Assembly (NCBI RefSeq): GCF_000338275.1
Contig: NZ_ANMR01000007.1
Location: forward strand, 1-64,000
DNA: 64,000 nucleotides
Origin: Staphylococcus xylosus NJ
Lineage (GTDB): Bacteria; Bacillota; Bacilli; Staphylococcales; Staphylococcaceae
Direction of reading: 5' to 3'
Below the pieces are notes generated by a model. The model ran no database searches. It was given only the letters and a program-made list of their open reading frames with translations, and had not been told where the DNA came from. How positions within the stretch are numbered: position 1 is the first letter of the stretch; each line of letters starts with the position of its first letter. Below, in pieces: positions 28,110 through 37,199 of this stretch. A program made the translations under genes and the position numbers.

Positions 28110-29012
28110 ATGTTCAAACCAAAATACAAAAAAATTATTGATAATATCATTTTACAAATTGATACCGGAGAATTAGAACCAGGCATGCAATTACCTTCTC
28201 AAAGAGATATGGCAAGAAAATATCAAGTGAATCGTTCTACCGTTATACAAGCAATCGATATCCTTAAAAGCCAGGGGATAATAAAAGGTAGAGAGAAACA
28301 ACGCTTATATGTATCTGGAAATACTTGGCATACTTATATTAGAAACAATATCAATTGGCAAAACTATATTAGCAATAGTACAACTAAAAATAATCAATAC
28401 TTTGTTCAACAAATAAATAAACTAGAATTCCACTCCAATATGATGCGTTTAAGTACTGGTGAACGTCCTAAACCTTTAAAATCATTTGATGCAAATGACA
28501 ATATTTTATACCTGAACAGCTTATCTAAAACTGTAAGTCCTGGTTTGCGTGTCGGTTGGATCGTTGCCAAACCTTCTGTTGTGGCACATTTAGCTGATTT
28601 AAAAATGCAAAATGACTACGGCGCAAGTTCTATATCACAATATATCGCAACAGAATGGTTAACACAGACACATTATCACGACCAACACCTCAAAGGACTA
28701 AAAGATAAACTTTTAATTAAAAGAAATTTATTTTTAGAATCTCTGAACAAATATTTTAGTAATTTAGGTTCATGGTCAACGCCAGAAGGTTCATTTTACA
28801 TTTGGTTCCAATTTAAGTACTCCATCGATATGAAAAAACTTTTCGATGCAGCTATTGCAGAAAACATACTAATTAATCCCGGTGAAGTCTATGATAAACA
28901 TGCGCATCATTGTATCCGTTTCTCATATGCTTATATCGATGCCGATGATATCGATGTAGCGTTAAAACGATTAAGCGAAATTATCCAAACACGTTTTATC
29001 ACATCGTCTTAA
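28110..29012 (+). CDS. MocR/GntR regulator with internally deleted aminotransferase domain
   Basis: 300 residues, against about 450-480 for MocR proteins. The GntR helix-turn-helix (about 8-72, with ELEPGMQLPSQRDMARKY and NRSTVIQAIDILKSQGIIKG) is intact. Normal linker then runs to LSTGE (about 114-118), where the sequence jumps in frame to RPKPLKSFD, which in intact relatives lies about 140-150 residues later. The PLP-lysine motif SLSKTVSPG (Lys140) and C-terminal half are kept. The N-terminal part of the aminotransferase fold is therefore missing. Start ATG 28110 follows AGGAG; a longer frame to 28032 has no site. Confidence 0.75.
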   Translation: MFKPKYKKIIDNIILQIDTGELEPGMQLPSQRDMARKYQVNRSTVIQAIDILKSQGIIKGREKQRLYVSGNTWHTYIRNNINWQNYISNSTTKNNQYFVQQINKLEFHSNMMRLSTGERPKPLKSFDANDNILYLNSLSKTVSPGLRVGWIVAKPSVVAHLADLKMQNDYGASSISQYIATEWLTQTHYHDQHLKGLKDKLLIKRNLFLESLNKYFSNLGSWSTPEGSFYIWFQFKYSIDMKKLFDAAIAENILINPGEVYDKHAHHCIRFSYAYIDADDIDVALKRLSEIIQTRFITSS

Positions 29013-29014
29013 AT

Positions 29015-29062
29015 AGGGAGCGAGAAAGAAATCTAACTTATTTAAAAAGATTTTGTCTCCCC
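29015..29062 (+). terminator. Probable terminator of MocR gene
   Basis: GGGAG...AAATC (about 29016-29033) can pair with GATTTTGTCTCCCC (29049-29062), an imperfect stem like others here built on GAGA...TCTC. Moderate certainty. Confidence 0.5.
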
Positions 29063-29076
29063 ACTTCAGAAAAAAC

Positions 29077-29187
29077 GACTAAGGTTGATAAGGATAATAA
29101 ATTTACCTTCACGAAACTCATCTATAAATCTCACTAACTCAATAAATTGTTAAAGGCTGAGACAATTAAATTTGTCTCAGCCTTTAA
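29077..29187. repeat. Dispersed intergenic repeat, copy 1
   Basis: Shares blocks with 45109-45411: CTAAGGTTGATAAGG against CTAAGATTGATAAGG, a 23-base block at 29126-29148 matching 45322-45344 at 22 positions, and the final GGCTGAGACAATT hairpin. Copy 2 has extra sequence between blocks. Confidence 0.6.
29150..29187. terminator. GAGACA-type hairpin
   Basis: 16-bp perfect arms TTAAAGGCTGAGACAA (29150-29165) and TTGTCTCAGCCTTTAA (29172-29187). Lies between the convergent MocR and acetyltransferase genes. Confidence 0.8.
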
Positions 29188-29224
29188 CTTAATCCCTATG
29201 CATTTGTAGGAATTACAATGCGCA

Positions 29225-29259
29225 TTATCAAAAAACGCTTCTCAGACGTTTTTTGATAA
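29225..29259 (-). terminator. Terminator overlapping the end of the acetyltransferase gene
   Basis: Perfect 13-bp arms TTATCAAAAAACG (29225-29237) and CGTTTTTTGATAA (29247-29259). The right arm encodes the last codons of the minus-strand gene and its stop codon lies in the loop. Confidence 0.7.
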
Positions 29260-29793
29260 ATCTTTATAATATCTAACATGTCTTTTAAGTGGATGATATT
29301 TACTAAGGTTAGGATACTCAAAATAATCATATAATTTCATGCCGATTTTTTCCATCACTTTTCTAGAAGCTGCATTATTCTCTGAAGTAAAGGCATAAAT
29401 ATCTTCTAAACCTTGAGCTTTGGCATATTTCAATACAGCTTCCGCACCTTCTGTAGCAAAACCATTCCCCCATACTTCAGGGATTAAACGCCATCCTATT
29501 TCATAAAATGGCAACTCTTCAAATGTATATTTACTTTCTTTAGGCACATAATTCAATCCAATAAAACCTAACCAACCATTCGTCTCTTTCAATTCAACAG
29601 CGAATAGGCCAATATTATATTTTGATATAACTTCATCCATTTTATTCATATCGTGTTCTGAACGTCGATAACTTAATAAACTAGGAAAATATCTACGAAC
29701 TTGTTGATTTGCGTTCATTTGTTGAAATGGTAGCAAGTCTTCCTCTCGCCAGTCACGTAACCTTAAACGTTCAGTTTCAATATAAACTGTCAT
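29242..29793 (-). CDS. GNAT acetyltransferase (RimJ/RimL type)
   Basis: 183 residues, acetyl-CoA-dependent N-acetyltransferase. N-terminal ETERLRLRDWREEDL is typical of the ribosomal-protein or small-molecule acetyltransferase branch; GWRLIPEVWGNGFATEGAEAVL carries the acetyl-CoA loop (usually R/Q-x-x-G-x-G/A; here VWGNGFA). C-terminal SRKVMEKIGMKL fits motif B. Substrate unknown. RBS AGAGGTG. Confidence 0.85.
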   Translation of the reverse strand: MTVYIETERLRLRDWREEDLLPFQQMNANQQVRRYFPSLLSYRRSEHDMNKMDEVISKYNIGLFAVELKETNGWLGFIGLNYVPKESKYTFEELPFYEIGWRLIPEVWGNGFATEGAEAVLKYAKAQGLEDIYAFTSENNAASRKVMEKIGMKLYDYFEYPNLSKYHPLKRHVRYYKDLSKNV

Positions 29794-29894
29794 ATGTTAC
29801 ACCTCTATACTGGAAAATAAATTTCTATAAAAAAGTAACGCGTTACGAAACAATTCATATCGCGCTACCTACATATTCTATCAATAATCAACAT

Positions 29895-30191
29895 TTAAGC
29901 TCTTGAAATATAACTAATCAACTCTACGTTTACTGCAACTTCTTTCAAACGGCCGCGTTCACTTTTTGGTGCAGTGAATGTTGCATCAATAAAATCATTT
30001 TTATGATTTAATCTGTAAGTAGCTACAAAAGTATCTGTATCAGATTCAAAGTTTGGTAAGTGTGCAATCACACGTTTAATTTCACCTGTAGAGTCTTTTA
30101 TTTCTCTACCTGTAATATTTTCTATTTCTCTACCTAATTCTGGTAAAGTAATAGTTCTGCCTTCTAATAAATTGAAATCTTGTTCGTGCAT
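29895..30191 (-). CDS. Hypothetical 98-residue protein
   Basis: Not recognised. ATG 30191 (MHEQDFN) lies eight bases after AGAGG; ATG 30197 is too close. Soluble, mixed alpha/beta by eye, slightly acidic N-terminal half and a regular strand pattern (DTFVATYRLNHKNDFIDATFTAP). No signal or membrane segment. Codon use looks like its neighbours, supporting a real gene. Monocistronic. Confidence 0.65.
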   Translation of the reverse strand: MHEQDFNLLEGRTITLPELGREIENITGREIKDSTGEIKRVIAHLPNFESDTDTFVATYRLNHKNDFIDATFTAPKSERGRLKEVAVNVELISYISRA

Positions 30192-30503
30192 ATTCATTAC
30201 CTCTTTTCTATGTAAGGAAATTATCAAAATATAACTTACTCCAAACCAGTCGTTAACTCAAGCTTGAATGATTAATTAATAACTACCTTGTATTTCAACT
30301 TCATTGCATTTTTATACGTATTTACTAATCCACATTATGTTTAATGATACCCATTATAACAATTAGTAAAACCATATTACAATGATTTCCTAGGAAATAT
30401 TACAACGTATTTAAAAAAATAATTAAATCTAATTTCTGTATATTATACAGATATATTTTTTAATTCTCTGTATTTCATTCGACTATCCAATAATCTATGC
30501 GCT

Positions 30504-30716
30504 TTAGGTCTCTGAGTTTATATCTTTTTCTAAACTTTCAGATTTATCCTTCAACTTATCATGTTCTTTTTCTAATTTATCTTTTTGCTTTTTCAAATCT
30601 TTTTGTTGTTTTTCTAATTTATCAACATCTTTTTCCAATGATGCTTTTTCATCATCTTTACCACAAGCTGTTAATGTAACTGTCGCTGCTAATATGAGTG
30701 TCAAACACCTTTTCAT
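30504..30716 (-). CDS. Small coiled-coil lipoprotein
   Basis: 70 residues. Signal peptide MKRCLTLILAATVTLTAC ends in the lipobox LTAC (modified Cys18). The mature part is a continuous charged heptad-like coil of Glu/Lys/Asp (KLEKQQKDLKKQKDKLEKEH). Good site AAGGAG. Probably a lipid-anchored surface rod; similar short lipoproteins occur in staphylococci. Function unknown. Confidence 0.78.
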   Translation of the reverse strand: MKRCLTLILAATVTLTACGKDDEKASLEKDVDKLEKQQKDLKKQKDKLEKEHDKLKDKSESLEKDINSET

Positions 30717-30756
30717 GTAAGAGCTCCTTTTTCATTATAATATATTAATTTTATCA

Positions 30757-31224
30757 TTAATTATTAACATCTTCATTAATTACTGATAGTTTTTTAGACA
30801 TAATTACCTTCTCTACCTGATAACCCATATTTAAATTCATTTCAATCATTTGTTTGTTGCTATATGCAACGGTGCTTTCTATTTTTTGAGCACCTTTACT
30901 AATCCCCCACGCTTCAATGGATGATTTCAATTTGCCACCTACACCCTGATGTCTATATTCAGGACGGACATAGAGCATTTCAATCACAACTTTACATCCA
31001 ATTGTCTCAATTCGTCCCCATACAAATCCTAGTAAGACACCATCCAGTGTTTCAATTAAAATTCGACTCGTTTCTAATTTCAAACTTCGCTCAATTATTT
31101 CTATACGCAAAGCAACTGACAAATTAGTTTTTTTGTAATCATGATACTGTTGTTCAAGTTGTTGTTCATGTATGTTTGCAATTTCTTCTATAAATTGATT
31201 TTGCGATAGTGAAAGTTGTTTCAT
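30757..31224 (-). CDS. GNAT acetyltransferase
   Basis: 155 residues from ATG 31224 behind AAAGGAGG; the frame is open to 31284 but without a site. Acetyl-CoA signature YVRPEYRHQGVGGKL (R-x-x-G-x-G/A variant HQGVGG) near the middle and typical C-terminal NKQMIEMNLNMGYQ. Substrate unknown. Divergent from the next gene with 101 bp between starts. Confidence 0.82.
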   Translation of the reverse strand: MKQLSLSQNQFIEEIANIHEQQLEQQYHDYKKTNLSVALRIEIIERSLKLETSRILIETLDGVLLGFVWGRIETIGCKVVIEMLYVRPEYRHQGVGGKLKSSIEAWGISKGAQKIESTVAYSNKQMIEMNLNMGYQVEKVIMSKKLSVINEDVNN

Positions 31225-31325
31225 AATTCCTCCTTTTAAAAAGTTAAGTTGATTTATGTGGTGATATTCGTCATAATAAGCCATATCTTATTCTTACATT
31301 CTATAAAAAAGGTAGCGGAATTCAA

Positions 31326-32009
31326 ATGAAATCTACTGAAAGATTAATGCGTGAAAATAATGTAAAATCACTACGATTAAACAATACTGATAGAGAAACA
31401 TTCGAAAACTATATGACATATGTACGTGCCGATCTAAGTGTGAATCCCCATGATTCCGAAAAGATGTTAAATCGTATATTAACTCAATTATTACAAGCCG
31501 AAAAAGAAGGCACGCTCGCTATGGATTTCTTTGATCATGATCCTAAATCACACGCAAAAAAAGAAATTAAAAAATTGCCGAATGAGACACTCTTCAACAT
31601 ATTCAAATATATTTATCAACATATTCTCCTTTTCTTTGGTATTTTTTGTTTCCTAAAGGGGTTTATTGGCTTTTTTATCGGCGCCAAACGACTATATATA
31701 TATACGTTTCCGATAATGTTACTCGTCGGTATTAGTATTATTTTCATTTTTATATGGATGGTATTTAAAACTGTACAAATGCAATGTTTTACCAAATCAC
31801 ATTGGACTTGGATTATGACATATATCAGTATTATATTGTTGTTATGTGCAATATTTTATGTATTTTTTGTGCCCCAAGCAGCGCTTGCTGTAGGCCCTTA
31901 CATTTTCATTAGTAATTGGACATTTATTATTATTTCTTTCATAATTATTCCAATCTCATTGTATATCGATCATCACTATATTAATAAAGATGCAAATACT
32001 TCACTATGA
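31326..32009 (+). CDS. DUF1129/HAAS-like membrane protein
   Basis: 227 residues. Soluble helical N-terminus (about 1-85) resembling the HAAS/DUF1129 module, with DSEKMLNRILTQLLQAEKEG, followed by about four membrane segments (about 95-118, 125-148, 158-178, 188-212). Function unknown; HAAS-type proteins often pair with PadR regulators, none seen here. Weak ribosome site. Confidence 0.65.
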   Translation: MKSTERLMRENNVKSLRLNNTDRETFENYMTYVRADLSVNPHDSEKMLNRILTQLLQAEKEGTLAMDFFDHDPKSHAKKEIKKLPNETLFNIFKYIYQHILLFFGIFCFLKGFIGFFIGAKRLYIYTFPIMLLVGISIIFIFIWMVFKTVQMQCFTKSHWTWIMTYISIILLLCAIFYVFFVPQAALAVGPYIFISNWTFIIISFIIIPISLYIDHHYINKDANTSL

Positions 32010-32042
32010 TTTAGTGAGAACATGATTTTAATATTTAAAAAC

Positions 32043-32090
32043 AAAGCAAGAGCCTGAGACATATAGAGTTATGTCTCAGGCTCTTGCTTT
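32043..32090. terminator. GAGACA-type terminator
   Basis: 20-bp perfect arms, 32043-32062 and 32071-32090, core CCTGAGACAT. Between convergent genes; long enough to act both ways. Confidence 0.9.
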
Positions 32091-32225
32091 ATATAGCTCA
32101 GTATCTAGCTGAATTAAAAATATTTCTACTTATGATATCTAAACTCTATTACCTTTTCTGAACAGGTGTAGATGGAAAATTGAAACTTTATATATCCCAA
32201 TTTTATTAATTATGGCAGCACTACT

Positions 32226-33386
32226 TTAAGTTGTCATGCCTTCTTTTTTCTCAACTGCAACACTGATAAATAAGAATATTAAGCCTATCGCTGTCAAAAT
32301 AGGGGCGATAAGACTTAGAGACGCTACTGGTAAATGTGTAACGACTAAACCTCCTATGAAGGCACCTAAAGCATTCCCTAGATTAAATGCTGATTGATTC
32401 AATGTACTAGCAAGCGTTGGCGCATCTTTTGAAATTAAAGTACTTTTGAACTGTAGTGATGGGCTCATACTAAATCCTATTAGACCAAAGAAGAATATAC
32501 CTGCGACCATTAAGAATCCGTTCATTTGGATAAAGTATAACAGTACGAAATATATAATAAATACTATAAATATCATCTGTAAAGCTCTATTTAAATTCCA
32601 ATCTGCAAGTTTACCACCTACGACATTACCTAATGTAACACCTATACCAAATATAATTAGTAAGTATGAAATAAGATGTTCTTGAACATTAGATACATCA
32701 GTTAAGACTGTAGAAATATATGTGAAATAAGCAAATACACTACTAAAACCAAATAGTGTTACTGCTAATGTTAACCATAAACGCTTCTCTTTCAAAATTT
32801 TCAATTCATTTAATACTGAAGATTTAACTGTTTCACGTTGCATTGGCACAAAAATAATGATTCCTACTAAAGCTATCGCACCAATAACAGAAATAACAAT
32901 AAATGTCATTGGCCAACCGAAATTCTGACCAACCAATGTACCGAATGGCACACCTAAGATGTTACTTAAACTTAGTCCCATAAACATTAAAGCCATAGCA
33001 CTTGCTCTTTTCTCTGGTCTAACCATATTTGCAGCTAGTATAGAGCCTATACCAAAGAATGAGCCGTGCGCTAATGATGTAATAATACGGCTTGTCATCA
33101 TAAATCCATAACTCGTACTAAATGAAGCAGCAAAATTACCTAAAATAAAGATGACCATTAACACTAATAATAGATACTTTCTATTCCATTTTATTGTTAA
33201 CATAACTATGATTGGTCCACCGATGGCGACACCTAATGCATAACCAGTAATTAGCTGTCCTGCTTGACTCACAGTTACACCAAAGTCCCTTGCAATATTT
33301 GGTAAAAGTCCCATAATTACAAATTCTGTCATACCGATTGCAAATGCACCGATAGCCAGCATCCATATAGCTATTGGATATTTCAT
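32226..33386 (-). CDS. MFS efflux transporter (AraJ/YdhP-like)
   Basis: 386 residues, 12 segments, DHA1 subfamily. N-terminal AIGAFAIGMTEFVIMGLLPNIA is the AraJ/PbuE/SotB-type start; GVPFGTLVGQNFGWPMTF corresponds to antiporter motif C. Probably exports drugs, sugars or nucleosides. Start ATG 33386 is behind AGGAGGGGAG; the frame to 33419 is untranslated. Alone, with no regulator adjacent. Confidence 0.82.
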   Translation of the reverse strand: MKYPIAIWMLAIGAFAIGMTEFVIMGLLPNIARDFGVTVSQAGQLITGYALGVAIGGPIIVMLTIKWNRKYLLLVLMVIFILGNFAASFSTSYGFMMTSRIITSLAHGSFFGIGSILAANMVRPEKRASAMALMFMGLSLSNILGVPFGTLVGQNFGWPMTFIVISVIGAIALVGIIIFVPMQRETVKSSVLNELKILKEKRLWLTLAVTLFGFSSVFAYFTYISTVLTDVSNVQEHLISYLLIIFGIGVTLGNVVGGKLADWNLNRALQMIFIVFIIYFVLLYFIQMNGFLMVAGIFFFGLIGFSMSPSLQFKSTLISKDAPTLASTLNQSAFNLGNALGAFIGGLVVTHLPVASLSLIAPILTAIGLIFLFISVAVEKKEGMTT

Positions 33387-33569
33387 TTCGACTCCCCTCC
33401 TATTCCGTTTTTTAAACATGTTTGTGATTATACTAAAATAAAGTTACCGAAAACAAGGCAATTGCTTAATTTTTTATTAATTTATTATATTAATGCGCTT
33501 TCATTAAAATTATGTATGTATTTAATAGTTCTAATTTAATTTTCGAGTGATAATTTTTCACAAAAAAAA

Positions 33570-33635
33570 GAGCTAACAATACTCTTAGAATTAAATGAAT
33601 TGCTCACTTTATTCTCAAGATGAAACTATTAGCTC
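33570..33635 (-). terminator. Two-part terminator after DUF456 gene
   Basis: GAGCTAA (33570-33576) pairs with TTAGCTC (33629-33635); an inner helix uses ACTCTTAGAAT-type and ATTCTCAAGA sequence. On the minus strand U8 follows. Confidence 0.7.
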
Positions 33636-33646
33636 AAAATATGACT

Positions 33647-34135
33647 TTAATTAATTAGTAATGCGTCTACAAAAAACCATACTACCATAATAATCATGAT
33701 AATAGCTTGTGCAATAGTACTTGCTAAGAATGCTACCACCGAACCAAAACTTGCTTTTAAAGCTTTTGAAAAATTTGGTTCTTGAATCATTTCTACAATT
33801 AATACCGCAGCAAATGGAACAATAATAATGCCGAAAGGCGGAAATACAAAGCACCCTACAATAACACCAACAAGGGCTGCGTATTCACTTTTTTTTGAAC
33901 CACCAAATTTATTAACAAAGTATTGATTCATTATAAAATCTGCAACGATTATAAATAGTGTAAGCAAAATCATAGATACATAGAACACCCATGACAAATT
34001 ACCATTATGAAAACCGAATTGATAAATTAGAAAACCAACCCATAAGACAAGTACAGATGGAATAACCGGCTTAATTAAACCTATAAACGCTAAGACAAAT
34101 GCCACTATAATACATAACCATAAAATAATTGTCAT
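33647..34135 (-). CDS. DUF456 membrane protein
   Basis: 162 residues, about five hydrophobic segments, including GLIKPVIPSVLVLWVGFLIY, DFIMNQYFVNKFGGSKKSEY and GCFVFPPFGIIIVPFAAVLI, all usual for DUF456. Function unknown. It starts two bases after the stop of the MFS gene at 34138, so the pair is cotranscribed. Confidence 0.83.
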   Translation of the reverse strand: MTIILWLCIIVAFVLAFIGLIKPVIPSVLVLWVGFLIYQFGFHNGNLSWVFYVSMILLTLFIIVADFIMNQYFVNKFGGSKKSEYAALVGVIVGCFVFPPFGIIIVPFAAVLIVEMIQEPNFSKALKASFGSVVAFLASTIAQAIIMIIMVVWFFVDALLIN

Positions 34136-34137
34136 TA

Positions 34138-35349
34138 TTAACTACTCATACTTTCTTCTGTAAATTTTTGATCTTTAGTAAAGAAAATGAGAATCATGCC
34201 TATAAATATAGACCCTGCAGAAACATAGAAGACATTTCCTAAACCAACCCATTGACTCATTATACCACCTAACAAGTTACCACATAATTGTCCAATAACC
34301 ATCGCATTAGCAAATAATGTTGAGGCGTAGCCCGGAAAGTCTGGCAATATATCTTGAAAGTAACTGATTCCTAAACCAAGTAGTATTGCTAAAAATATCG
34401 CTAAAAATACTTGGCCTACAAACATCATAGCTAAACTTTCGAACACGCCAATACTAAAGTAAAATAATCCTCCAAAGAGGCCACCTAACATGAGTAATGT
34501 ACGTGTTGTCATTTTTGCTGATAATATGCCTAAAATAACCATAAAGGGCACTTCCAATCCAGCACATAAACTTGCTAATCCACCAACAAAACCTTCTGGT
34601 TCACTAAGGTACTTCGTCACAAATAGCGGCATATTCAATGTATACATCCATTGCCCTATATGCAGTAAAATAAACGCTAAAAATGGAACAAATAGTGATT
34701 TATCCCTTAACATATTGGGAGCTGTTGTCTCAACATGATTTACATCAGAAACAGTGTGTTCTGTCTTTATATCTTTAAAGAAAAATACTTGCAATAGTAA
34801 GGTGAAGATAATGATTGTAATCGTACCACCAAACAAGCCGGAATAACCATTAGCACTTAGTAGTAAGGCCCCGATTAAAGGACCGAATAAAAAGCCAAAT
34901 GAAAACATAGACCGCAAAACTGCATTGGCAAATTTAGCTTTATTTCTTGATGCAGAAGCATTAATTGATTCACGTGCTGATGCATACATTTGAGGCATCG
35001 CTGGCGCAAAACACCCTTGGAAAATAGCATACATTGCTATAAAAATCCATATTTCATGTATATAGAAATAAATTGAAAAACTAACTGCCCCCATAAATAA
35101 GGCTGCAATTATTATTAATTTTCTATTAATATTATGCGTATCAGAAAAGCGCGCAACTATCGTATTCATTATAAATTGACTAATTGCAGCTAAGGCTAAC
35201 AATAATCCATATTGCGTGGAAGTCATACCTAAATCATTTGTGGCAAACAATACTAAATAAGGTACTGTAATTGCTATCCCTATACCTAATAGCATCATAT
35301 TCACTACAAATAATTTGTAGTTTTTAATATGTAATAAGGCACTAAACAT
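34138..35349 (-). CDS. MFS transporter (sugar-efflux SET-like)
   Basis: 403 residues, 12 segments. Resembles the sugar efflux transporter group (SetA/SetB-like): SQFIMNTIVARFSDTHNINRKLI (motif A variant) and SFGFLFGPLIGALLL. Substrate unknown. Operon with DUF456 downstream; the LysR gene lies 98 bp upstream on the same strand and may control it. Confidence 0.8.
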   Translation of the reverse strand: MFSALLHIKNYKLFVVNMMLLGIGIAITVPYLVLFATNDLGMTSTQYGLLLALAAISQFIMNTIVARFSDTHNINRKLIIIAALFMGAVSFSIYFYIHEIWIFIAMYAIFQGCFAPAMPQMYASARESINASASRNKAKFANAVLRSMFSFGFLFGPLIGALLLSANGYSGLFGGTITIIIFTLLLQVFFFKDIKTEHTVSDVNHVETTAPNMLRDKSLFVPFLAFILLHIGQWMYTLNMPLFVTKYLSEPEGFVGGLASLCAGLEVPFMVILGILSAKMTTRTLLMLGGLFGGLFYFSIGVFESLAMMFVGQVFLAIFLAILLGLGISYFQDILPDFPGYASTLFANAMVIGQLCGNLLGGIMSQWVGLGNVFYVSAGSIFIGMILIFFTKDQKFTEESMSS

Positions 35350-35447
35350 GTAGACAACCTCTATTCTCTTAATAATATATTTCTTCGTCAGTGCAATAAC
35401 TTTAATATTATAAAATAAAACCTTAAATAAAATCTATAGCTGTTTTA

Positions 35448-36302
35448 TTACTCAACATATTCCATCATTAGATTTATAAATGACTCTACCTGGGGCAATT
35501 GTGTCATACTTGAATCGTAGCTTAAAAACGTAGAACGTATGAGCGATTTATTATCAATATCCACACGTTTAAATTCGAACAACTCGCGATCTAAATGTTT
35601 CATCATAATTTCTGGTAATATTGTTACTCCAACACCATTTAATAACATTTCTTTACAAGTTGCCACTTGATCTACTGTAATCATTGCGTGGTAATCTTGC
35701 CCAATTTGACTTCCATACCATTCCTTTATTTGATTAATATAAATTGGGTCTGCTTGGAATTCGATAAAAGGCATTGTTTCTAGTTCATCATTCCTATTTT
35801 TAGGATAAATAAAGTAATGCTCGTCATTAAAAAGATGTGTGTTACTTAAATTCATAATCTTATTACCACGAATAATCATGACATGATAATCTCTATGGTT
35901 TGCCTTAATTTGTTCGCTTGAGCCAACTTGAACTTGAATTTCTACATTAGGAAATTGTCTCGTGTACAAATTCAACACCTCAGGTAACAAGGTTTGGCCA
36001 ATCAGAGATGAACAACCGATTGATATTGTTCCATTGACTTCACCAATATGCGCTTGCATTTTATCTAAAAACAAACGCTCTCTATTCAGCATTTCTCTAG
36101 CATGTTCAATTATCATCGTACCTTCAGTCGTCGTAATCAATTGTTTCTTAGTTCGGATAAAAACGTTGACGCCAAAAGCATTTTCAATCGCTTTAAGTCT
36201 TTGCGTAACTGCAGGTTGTGAAATATAAAGAATTTCGGCTGCTTTTCTCAGTGTTTTTGTTTCATCCAAAGTAGTTAACAAGCGATAATCGTCAATCTTC
36301 AT
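35448..36302 (-). CDS. LysR-family regulator
   Basis: 284 residues. Winged helix-turn-helix at about 3-60 (TKTLRKAAEILYISQPAVTQRLKAIENAFG), then the periplasmic-binding-type effector domain from about 90 (GTISIGCSSLIGQTLLPEVL). GGGGGGAT precedes the ATG. Transcribed toward the SET-like pump, which is its most obvious target; LysR proteins more often are divergent, so this is uncertain. Confidence 0.87.
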   Translation of the reverse strand: MKIDDYRLLTTLDETKTLRKAAEILYISQPAVTQRLKAIENAFGVNVFIRTKKQLITTTEGTMIIEHAREMLNRERLFLDKMQAHIGEVNGTISIGCSSLIGQTLLPEVLNLYTRQFPNVEIQVQVGSSEQIKANHRDYHVMIIRGNKIMNLSNTHLFNDEHYFIYPKNRNDELETMPFIEFQADPIYINQIKEWYGSQIGQDYHAMITVDQVATCKEMLLNGVGVTILPEIMMKHLDRELFEFKRVDIDNKSLIRSTFLSYDSSMTQLPQVESFINLMMEYVE

Positions 36303-36527
36303 AATTATCCCCCTATTTTTATAAGCCCCTGTTAATTATCGTATAATAACTCTCATTTTTATTTGTGTAGACTACATGTAATTCTAAGTTTTCCATTATA
36401 CATGTAATATTCACTATAACACGTTTATTTATATACTTATATGCCTTTTCAATACATGATTTTTTGTAGTTTGCATCGTTTGCGATTCATATAAAACTAC
36501 ACTTCAATTACTTTACATATATTAGCT

Positions 36528-37199
36528 CTATTCATGATATGAAGTCTTTTGTTGTCCTTGTTTATGCGTAGATGTATGTTTATGTTTATCATGTGTGCGT
36601 TGTTTGGGTTTATGAGTATTATGTTTGTTCACTTTCGGCTTATGTTTACTATGTTTCTGCCCTTTTGCTTTCTGTTTAATTTTATGATAACAATACATAA
36701 TTTTCTCTTGCATAGTTGGAAAATCAGCATCAATTTTTATCATGAGCTGATGCGCAATTACATATGCTTCATGGTATTGTTTTTTAGTAATTTGTCCTGT
36801 ATCCAATGCACGTTGTAAATCATCTTCATCAACAAGTTCATAAGACCCATTTGGCAATACAAGCACATCTAAACATAAATCAATCGTACGTGCATTCCCT
36901 TTCTGTGTAACATTCTTTAAATTGATATCAAAATAATATTCTAATGGGTTGCCCTTGTCATCTAACATCACTGTAATACTATAACGTTTTTTCTCAGGTA
37001 AGATTTGTAACCACTGATAGTTGTCATCAGCAACAATAATGTTTTGTCCAACAACTGATACCTCTAATGGCTCTCGAACTTTTTTCATAGTGACTAAACC
37101 AATAATACCTTTAAACTTATTATTGTTCACTTTGACCTCTGTATATTCTCTATCAATGATGCGACGCCAGTGACGCTTATCAATATATTTTACTTTCAC
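36528..37199 (-). CDS. DUF402 protein with a His/Lys-rich tail
   Basis: 223 residues from GTG 37199, nine bases behind AAGGAG. DUF402 domain (about 50-165) of the kind found in nucleoside tri/diphosphatases such as Ntdp: PLEYYFDINLKNVTQKG and RTIDLCLDVLVLPNGSYELVDEDDL carry the conserved Asp/Glu cluster that binds metal. The last 45 residues are extraordinary: 9 His and 12 Lys in short KH-type repeats (HKHKHTSTHK). Such a tail could bind metal or nucleic acid. Function unproven. Confidence 0.75.
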   Translation of the reverse strand: MKVKYIDKRHWRRIIDREYTEVKVNNNKFKGIIGLVTMKKVREPLEVSVVGQNIIVADDNYQWLQILPEKKRYSITVMLDDKGNPLEYYFDINLKNVTQKGNARTIDLCLDVLVLPNGSYELVDEDDLQRALDTGQITKKQYHEAYVIAHQLMIKIDADFPTMQEKIMYCYHKIKQKAKGQKHSKHKPKVNKHNTHKPKQRTHDKHKHTSTHKQGQQKTSYHE

